Below are positions 9,144 to 14,393 of a stretch of DNA of 14,393 nucleotides, piece after piece. The stretch is from Thoreauomyces humboldtii. Its lineage: Eukaryota > Chytridiomycota > Chytridiomycetes > Spizellomycetales > Powellomycetaceae. Position numbers and translations under genes: made by a program. The DNA is taken from NCBI GenBank assembly GCA_027596035.1, contig JADGJA010000589.1, forward strand, positions 1 through 14,393, read 5' to 3'. Numbering within the stretch: the first letter of the stretch is position 1; every line of letters starts with the position of its first letter. Under the pieces are notes generated by a model. The model saw only the letters and a list, made by a program, of their open reading frames with translations. It had not been told where the DNA came from and did not search any database.

Positions 9144-11703
9144 TCAGGCATCTATACCGGCTGCGCAGGGGGAGGTTACAGCGCTGAGGGGCTCTGGCGT
9201 GTTCCTAGCATAACCTATTTCTCTGTTCCGGGTGTGCCCGGCATCGCTCGGTGCTCGAGGGACTGTTCTTGGCGGGGCTGTATCGCTGGCGATCACATAC
9301 CCAATATTTTGGATGCTTTTGCTGAAACCATTGGCATATTTGGTCATCTTGTGTATGTGACTTGGCCGGAAGCAGTGATGGTAAGTGCCTACTTTAATGT
9401 GCTTGTTGCGTTCGCAGAAGATTGGATGGTGAGCGACTTCTAGTGAATGGGGTAACTGTTGACTAGGGTCTCGCCGGAAAGGCGCGGAGTCCATAATCCA
9501 CTTTGAGCTTGTCGAGTATGGCCAGTATTCATACGCTAACCACGAGTGGAATGGTTCACCCTCCACAGCAGTGTACGTGGGTGAAATCAGAAGCTCTCCA
9601 TTAGGATTCGGGTTTGGCTTGAAATCACACTCATGGCGTTGGCAGTCTTTGGATTGAGGGCCACCCGCGTGCTCGTGCTTGGATCCAGACTGCCCCTGAT
9701 CTTTTGTCCAAGAGTGGTCGCAGAGGTTCCCGTCACTTCCACGGTACTCGACGTAAAAGAACGGCGTCTGGTATGTGTTGTGCATGGCCTGGATATCGTA
9801 CATTTTCCGATAAAGTGCTTGCGGGCACTTGCGGAGAAACCAGCAAGAGCTCGCATCGTCTGCCTTGCCGTCATGACTCAAGCACTCTGCAAACAGTAAG
9901 GAATCTCGCATGCTGGTCATGACGGTTGTCCCCAGCGGGCACTTCGTGTTCGGAGGACTATCCTCGAACATTTTGTCCACGATGTAACGGTCATACGGCG
10001 TGCCGTGCAGGTTGGTCAAGCTTTTCGCAGCAATCTTGTTATTGTCGTCGACCGGAACCATAACGGCGCCCACAGCATCGGCAGCCTCTTTTGCCTCGGT
10101 TGCAGCCTTGGCAGCAACATCCGCATCCTTCTTCGTAGTCTTCATTTGCCTCCACGCGTTCTGCTCTGCATCGTTGATATTTCTGATAGCTGTTAAAGCC
10201 GTGACCGCCTGTTCCGCGGCCTTTTTTGCGGATTTCAAGGCATTCGCCATCGCTCCGTTTGGGGGATTCGCAGCCTTCTGCTCTGTGATCGCCCTTTTCC
10301 AATACGCGACGGCAAGGACGGAAGCACTCTGTGCGGCCCTCTTGGCGTCCCTTTTGGCGACTGAGAGAGCCCTCGCCGCAGCTTGAAGAGGGAGGGCTGT
10401 CACGATAGCAGCACTAATTGCTGCATGATCCACAGCAGTTGCGAGATCCGTGGCGTTGCTCCCCGCGTAGCCAGCGATTGTCTCAGCATGCTGAACGACA
10501 ACGCCCGCATGACGAGCGGCGCTCGCCATTTCACTCGCAGCCTGGCACGCAGCAGTTGCAACCAAGCCTGCGGGGCTCGCAGTCTCGCTCGGAGTTCCAA
10601 CCAAACTGACGGCGTTTGCGACGGCCTCGGCTTCTTCTGTAGCTTTCCTTGCGGCGCTCACGGCCTCACTTTGGCCCTGAATGACGCTTTGCTCCGTAAC
10701 ATGGGCGGCGCTCGCAGCATCCCGCGCTGCTGTCGCATAGGCGTGAACCGCTTGGGTGGCGAGGCGTGCAGCCTCCCTTGCAGTTTCCTCCGCGATCCTG
10801 AGAGCATCCCTCTTTTGCTCGGACACAATCGAAGTCTCGTTCATCAGGGCGACGTATCTTCTTTGGTACTCGGGTGTGGCAATGTCGCGCCTAGCCTCGT
10901 TTAGGGAGTTGAATACGTCGTCGAAGTCGGTCCGCGTTTTGCTTAAAAATGTGTTTCTTGTCGCCACAGTGTCTGTAGTCAGGAGCCGTCGCAGATCCGT
11001 CGTCCAGCCGTGCGTCTTCACGTTCATGTTGCCGGGCATAGAAGGCAACATTCCTTCATCCTCTTGGAGTGCTCCAGCTTCATCGGTGACAGAGTTTGTG
11101 CGATCGTAGACGGTGTCATCGGCGCCACCAGCACCGGAACCTGTGGAATCGATTGAAGATGGAGCGGTATCGATGTAGCGCCGGTACATTTCAAGTGCGT
11201 CTAGAATAGGCTGCATGTCGGGGATGGGTGATGTGAACGTGGTACCGTTCCAACCGAAAGGCCCGAGGCGCTTGTGAAGTTCCGTGTCCCCAGAGCTAAT
11301 AAGTATCCTGCTAAGGATCGTGGTTCTGTCAGAGCCTAGGTTGCTCGAATCGTGGATAATCTGAGAGCATAGCTTGCAAATTTCTAAAAGTGTCGTGTCC
11401 TGGGCTCTTGGAGCTTCAGCGGTGACGGAATCTGGGCGATCGTCGATGTCGTCAACAGCGCTACCAGGCTGAGATGAGCTTGTCCCCCGAATCCTTTTTG
11501 TGGGAGCTTGTTCGTGACCTGTTTCACTCACGCGCTTGGGCGGTGATCTGGACGAACCAGCTTGACTCTCCGGGCCGACTTCTTCCTATTGCAGTTGTTC
11601 AGAACAATAGCTGGTAGCAGAACTATGTTGCTCCGCTCCCGTACCGCACCTTTTCGGGTGTCTTTCGTGGCGGGACCCTCTCCTTTGAGCCTCCGCCTTG
11701 CAT
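9144..11703 (-). CDS. orphan 831-aa protein with Ala-rich helical core and Cys/His-rich C-terminus
   Basis: Exon 1 is 11703-11650 (ATG, 18 codons, MQGGGSKERVPPRKTPEK). A 64-nt intron (11649-11586, GTGCGG..CAATAG, phase 0) leads to exon 2, 11585-9144. The start was chosen because the long frame has no suitable N-terminal ATG, and the intron links it in frame to one. The N-terminus is basic and disordered (PPKR, PTKRIR). A motif DD-x2/3-DR-x-(D/N)SVT-x-EA occurs twice, at about residues 63-75 and 175-187. Residues about 270-525 are very rich in Ala with regularly spaced Glu/Lys/Arg, predicting long helices or coiled coil. Residues about 565-756 hold nine Cys and many His, including a C-x-H..H-x-H..C-x2-H-x-C cluster (about 640-671) that could bind metal. 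The gene converges on the decayed helicase, ending about 160 bp from its last readable part. No family is recognised; function unknown. Confidence 0.75.
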
Positions 11704-11829
11704 GTCTGCTTCGGATGGTACCTGGCGATAGAGTTGTAAACACGTTAGGGAAGCCTAGCCAAGATAACAGGGTTCCATTTCTGACTCGACGCCCTTCCTA
11801 CCCTTCGTTCTTTCCTTGCTGGCGTTTTA

Positions 11830-11978
11830 CTATGGGGTCGAGTCGATCTCGCTAATACTAGCTCGATTGAGCCGTAGCCAAATATTTCGCAAGAGTGCGT
11901 CCACGCGCTTAGTAAGCTTCAACACGGCCGCGGCTTTCGACTGGTCGGCCACGTAGTTCCGAACCAGTTTGGTGGATG
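11830..11978 (-). CDS. possible terminal exon, helical protein fragment
   Basis: After a pyrimidine-rich stretch and a CGACACAG acceptor (AG at 11980-11979), the frame STKLVRNYVADQSKAAAVLK, then LTKRVDALLRNIWLRLNRAS, runs to TAG at 11832-11830. The regular hydrophobic and charged spacing is typical of an amphipathic helix and hard to get by chance. In-frame TAA upstream means an intron or frame break must precede it. It lies just upstream of the 831-aa gene on the same strand. The donor partner is unclear. Confidence 0.3.
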
Positions 11979-12084
11979 CTGTGTCGGGCCAACCAAACAA
12001 ACAGCAGCAGCACCCCAGCCAGAAGAAGCCACGGAATGTATCGTCCGAGCATTATCTGGTATACGCAATGTAAGAAAACAATGA

Positions 12085-12275
12085 TCACGCGTCGAATGTC
12101 CGACGATTGATTTCCGATGGAGCGCCATGAGGCTTCTCCTGCACTCGCAGGATTACTTTGGAGTGCTTTTCCGCGCATGCCTTCACAACTTGGTTTTGGC
12201 AGTTACCGGCTTCCTGCCAAAGCCCGTCGAAGTCGACAGGGCATGGATCGTCCTGAGGAGCAACTCGCAAGCCAG
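12085..12275 (-). CDS. possible internal exon, Cys-containing protein fragment
   Basis: A good acceptor (TTTCTTTTCATTCCCCACAG) precedes the frame GLRVAPQDDPCPVDFDGLWQ, then EAGNCQNQVVKACAEKHSK, which stays open to TGA at 12087-12085. Three Cys and the acidic start would suit an extracellular or small soluble domain. An ATG in strong context (ACCATGG) at 12454 with a GTGAGG donor at 12417 (phase 1) could supply the first exon through a 142-nt intron. Linking it to the fragment at 11978-11830 needs a poor donor, so I keep the two apart. Confidence 0.3.
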
Positions 12276-12756
12276 CTGTGGGGAATGAAAAGAAACACTG
12301 GCTTCCCACAACTGACTTCCTCCTGTGTCAATAGTCACATTTTGGGGCCCAAACAGGCTTCGTGAGAATGTGTCGTGGCGAACAGGGTTTTCACTGACTG
12401 CATGGATCCTTCCTCACCCCCCTCCATCTGCATGGCGTGAAGGCTACCTTCCATGGTATTCTTCAAAAATCACCTCCCGCCGACACATCCGGGGCAGGCA
12501 GAGCGGCGCAAGCAACATCCGAGACTCTCGACAGGCCGAAACTTGCTGCCGAAGTGTGGAAGGCCGAGCGGATCAGGTCCGCCGAGAGTCTCGTCAAAGT
12601 AGATTGCTTGTGACAGTATGGGCAGCTTCACTCTGCTCATGGGACCTTCCGGCAGATCCACCCTGCGGTCCACCTGATTCCCAATCTTACATGCAAACCC
12701 GGTCAACGTGCAGCTAGCTACTTTCAAGTTCATCTGTACTTTGTGACTGGACCGAC

Positions 12757-13206
12757 TTGATGCTGATGTTGGCTTCCGGAGGTTCAGTGCGTGTGGACAG
12801 TATCAAAGGGCAGCAGATAGTCTTCAATGATGGAGGAGAACGTCTCGTAATCCAGCTCTGTGCCAGGGTCGAGCCGGCTTGGCTCAGCAGACGAATTGAC
12901 AGGCTGAACTACGAACCTGTCGGCTATGTGAGCGCCTGCCAAATACTTGCACGGATGCGGGGAGTCCGTATACTTTTTCCGCAGACAGGAACTTTGCTCA
13001 GCAAGGGAGTACAATCATCCGGTCGAGCAGAGTTTCATAGTGTGCTCCAAGCTTTCGCTGTGTGGTGTGCTCGCCCAAAGGTCACAACGTGGATAGCAAA
13101 GGAAAGTCAGAATGACAGTAGCCACACGGAGCGGACCTCCCCTGCCCACCTCAGCTTAGTTCCGCCATTCGATAGTATAAGAGCTCTTTTTCCGGCAGCC
13201 AACTAA
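12757..13206 (+). CDS. open reading frame of uncertain reality, 149 codons
   Basis: The frame is open for 150 codons and contains a moderately protein-like centre (GGERLVIQLCARVEPAWLSR). There is no signal peptide, recognisable domain or clear promoter. The opposite strand is also open over 13014-12784, which lowers confidence in either one. Confidence 0.18.
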   Translation: MMLMLASGGSVRVDSIKGQQIVFNDGGERLVIQLCARVEPAWLSRRIDRLNYEPVGYVSACQILARMRGVRILFPQTGTLLSKGVQSSGRAEFHSVLQAFAVWCARPKVTTWIAKESQNDSSHTERTSPAHLSLVPPFDSIRALFPAAN

Positions 13207-13230
13207 CTCCGAGGCGACCCTGACAAGTAC

Positions 13231-13249
13231 CTAACCCTAACCCTGACCC
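13231..13249 (+). repeat. short interstitial telomere-like tract
   Basis: CTAACCCTAACCCTGACCC consists of just under three units of CCCTAA, the complement of TTAGGG, with one change. It is too short to be a chromosome end and may be a scar or a chance match. Confidence 0.4.
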
Positions 13250-13835
13250 ATCGGATGTGGATGGTGGCTTTGCACGTCGCCATAGACAAACTGGGAAATT
13301 TGGAAAGTGCTACGGACGACGAGAACAACGCCCACATCGCCGCTGGCTCGGGGGCAGTCAATATGGGCAACGGGAAGAGTAGTTTGATGCATCGTACTGA
13401 CTGTGGGCGCAGCGACCTTGGGGCAGATCCTCCTCGTTCGGCGGTCCATAGAGGTTCGTCTGCTTTTGAGGCGTCCTCGTCGTTTTTCAGAACTTCTCCA
13501 CAGAGCGCAGCGACGAAACGTCATAGGCTCCGGGAAGGATGGGCTCACGTCATGGAGATACGTACGCATTACATTGTTAGCTATCGCCGCAAGGAGAGAG
13601 TAGCCATAGAATAATGTCATACGCTCTACTTGCTGCGCAATGTTCTGATGTGCCGCATGTCAGCCAGCGTCCTCGTCATAGTCACGCTCCGAACCGAGAC
13701 AGGGGTAGAGAGCGACTGCTCCACAGGAGACGAACGTTCAGCACCGCTGTTCCATGCAGCATAGGAGTTTATGCTCCTTGGCGCAGCTGCGCACATTTGG
13801 CACCACCAACTTAAATAACACTCTTCGTTGTTTGA

Positions 13836-13960
13836 CACCCCCACCCCTTTTCGTCCCTCGTCCTTCGCCTCTAGTCGATTCTAAAGCATCTCTTGTCTTC
13901 TGACATACACACTTTCCCTTCCTCGCTTTTCACCTCCCAGTCTCAACCTTGGTTCTACCT
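13836..13960 (+). promoter_or_regulatory. pyrimidine-rich promoter/leader tract
   Basis: The strand is dominated by C and T for over 100 bases (for example CACCCCCACCCCTTTTCGTC and CTTTCCCTTCCTCGCTTTTC) and then reaches ATG at 13970. CT-rich tracts just upstream of transcription starts are well known in fungal promoters. The position fits promoter and 5' leader of the following gene. Confidence 0.5.
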
Positions 13961-13969
13961 ACCTTGAGG

Positions 13970-14364
13970 ATGACGGTCAGCAACATTCCCACATCTCCGG
14001 ATCGCAAGAGTAAGTTCCATGAGCAAGCTCTCATGTGGAGCAAGTTCCATATGGGGGGCACTATGAAGATCCAGGTCTTGGGATGTGCCCCTCATCCAAA
14101 ACTACGCAACATCCACGGGTTCAACTGGCCGTCACCCCCGATGGACATCGACCATGTCACGTATTGCTATCTTAGCGATACTCAATCTGCTGACATCCAG
14201 AAACTTGCCGACAACCATGAGGCAAGGTTTCACAACCTCGAGGTGCGCTTGGATGACGATAGGTATGCTTGACAGCAGTGAGACAGTCCTTTATCTCCAG
14301 GCGACCTGGCCATTTCACTGAATCGCGTCAACTTCCGGGGCTGCTATCAGAGCGGCTCGCTTGA
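13970..14364 (+). CDS. hypothetical protein, gene start near window edge
   Basis: The ATG at 13970 has A at -3 and follows the pyrimidine tract. The first exon (13970-14262) encodes SNIPTSPDRKSKFHEQALMW, a repeat of SKFH ten residues later, and a more conserved-looking end (ADNHEARFHNLEVRLDDDR). A GTATGC donor at 14263 and CTCCAG acceptor at 14300 define a 38-nt phase-2 intron, after which the frame ends at 14364 (118 aa). In the original frame the bases after 14300 also read well (GDLAISLNRVNFRGCYQSG) to the window edge. A different splice choice would therefore give a longer protein extending beyond the window. No family is recognised. Confidence 0.45.
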
Positions 14365-14393
14365 TTTACCACGGCGACGGTGCGCATGTTCAC

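Larger units (their letters stand above)
11704..13969. other. 2.2-kb region with only exon-like fragments
   Basis: No complete gene can be built with confidence. Two minus-strand stretches (12275-12085 and 11978-11830) and one plus-strand frame (12757-13206) look somewhat protein-like and are listed separately. A short telomere-like tract lies at 13231-13249. The overlapping frames around 13237-13620 on both strands carry no recognisable feature. Confidence 0.45.

Noticed and set aside
10000..10386. Plus-strand frame rich in Ala and hydrophobic residues, looking like a membrane protein.
   Set aside because: It is the complement of the Ala-rich part of the 831-aa minus-strand gene; GC-rich Ala codons read backwards give such sequence.
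12518..12594. Inverted repeat GAGACTCTCG / CGAGAGTCTC with an internal GCGGA/TCCGC hairpin, resembling a structured RNA or tRNA.
   Set aside because: Ten-base arms at this spacing are expected by chance, and there is no T-loop, anticodon arrangement or Pol III box.
13237..13620. Overlapping open frames on both strands (127 and 119 codons).
   Set aside because: Both strands are equally open and neither has a recognisable domain or a clear promoter.

Overview
The window reads as nuclear DNA of a eukaryotic microbe. Coding stretches are interrupted by short GT..AG introns, mostly 58-72 nt, whose phases restore the reading frame. One gene has a TATA box, another has a long pyrimidine-rich leader, and there is a very short CCCTAA-type telomere-like tract. 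No bacterial operon layout, tRNA, rRNA or CRISPR array is visible. The short introns and CT-rich promoter would suit a fungus or fungus-like protist, but no gene here fixes the lineage. All gene models were built by hand from splice signals and frame continuity.

Left part (1-2727). A probable small secreted cysteine-rich protein on the minus strand (648 to 113) lies divergently from a well-supported three-exon plus-strand gene (1271-2727). The latter encodes a 438-aa secreted, probably GPI-anchored protein with duplicated CNSAC-type cysteine modules, each followed by a phase-2 intron.

Middle part (2728-9143). About 1.3 kb without a convincing gene is followed by a broken helicase fragment (motif I and Ia only, frameshifted, 4022-4392) and a stretch of further coding debris. 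A TATA-box-driven multi-exon gene (5341-7970) then encodes a roughly 789-aa nuclear-type protein with basic NLS clusters, an acidic Ser/Asp tandem repeat and a helical C-terminal domain of unknown family. Its start codon appears to be split by an intron. Downstream lie a 9-bp minisatellite and a heavily decayed NrS-1/D5-like (DUF5906-type) primase-helicase gene (about 8295-8985), with multiple frame changes and stops but recognisable Walker A and Walker B-like segments.

Right part (9144-14393). A large convergent minus-strand gene (11703 to 9144) encodes an 831-aa protein with a long Ala-rich helical region and a Cys/His-rich C-terminal part of no family I recognise. After that comes about 2.2 kb with only exon-like fragments and a telomere-like tract, then the start of a plus-strand gene (13970 onward) behind a pyrimidine-rich promoter.

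Taken together, the region looks like accessory, mobile-element-rich chromosomal DNA. Two helicase relics lie among two long intact-looking orphan genes and two secreted-protein genes. Whether the orphan genes belonged to the same mobile element as the NrS-1-like helicase is the most interesting open question; it is an inference, not something the sequence proves.
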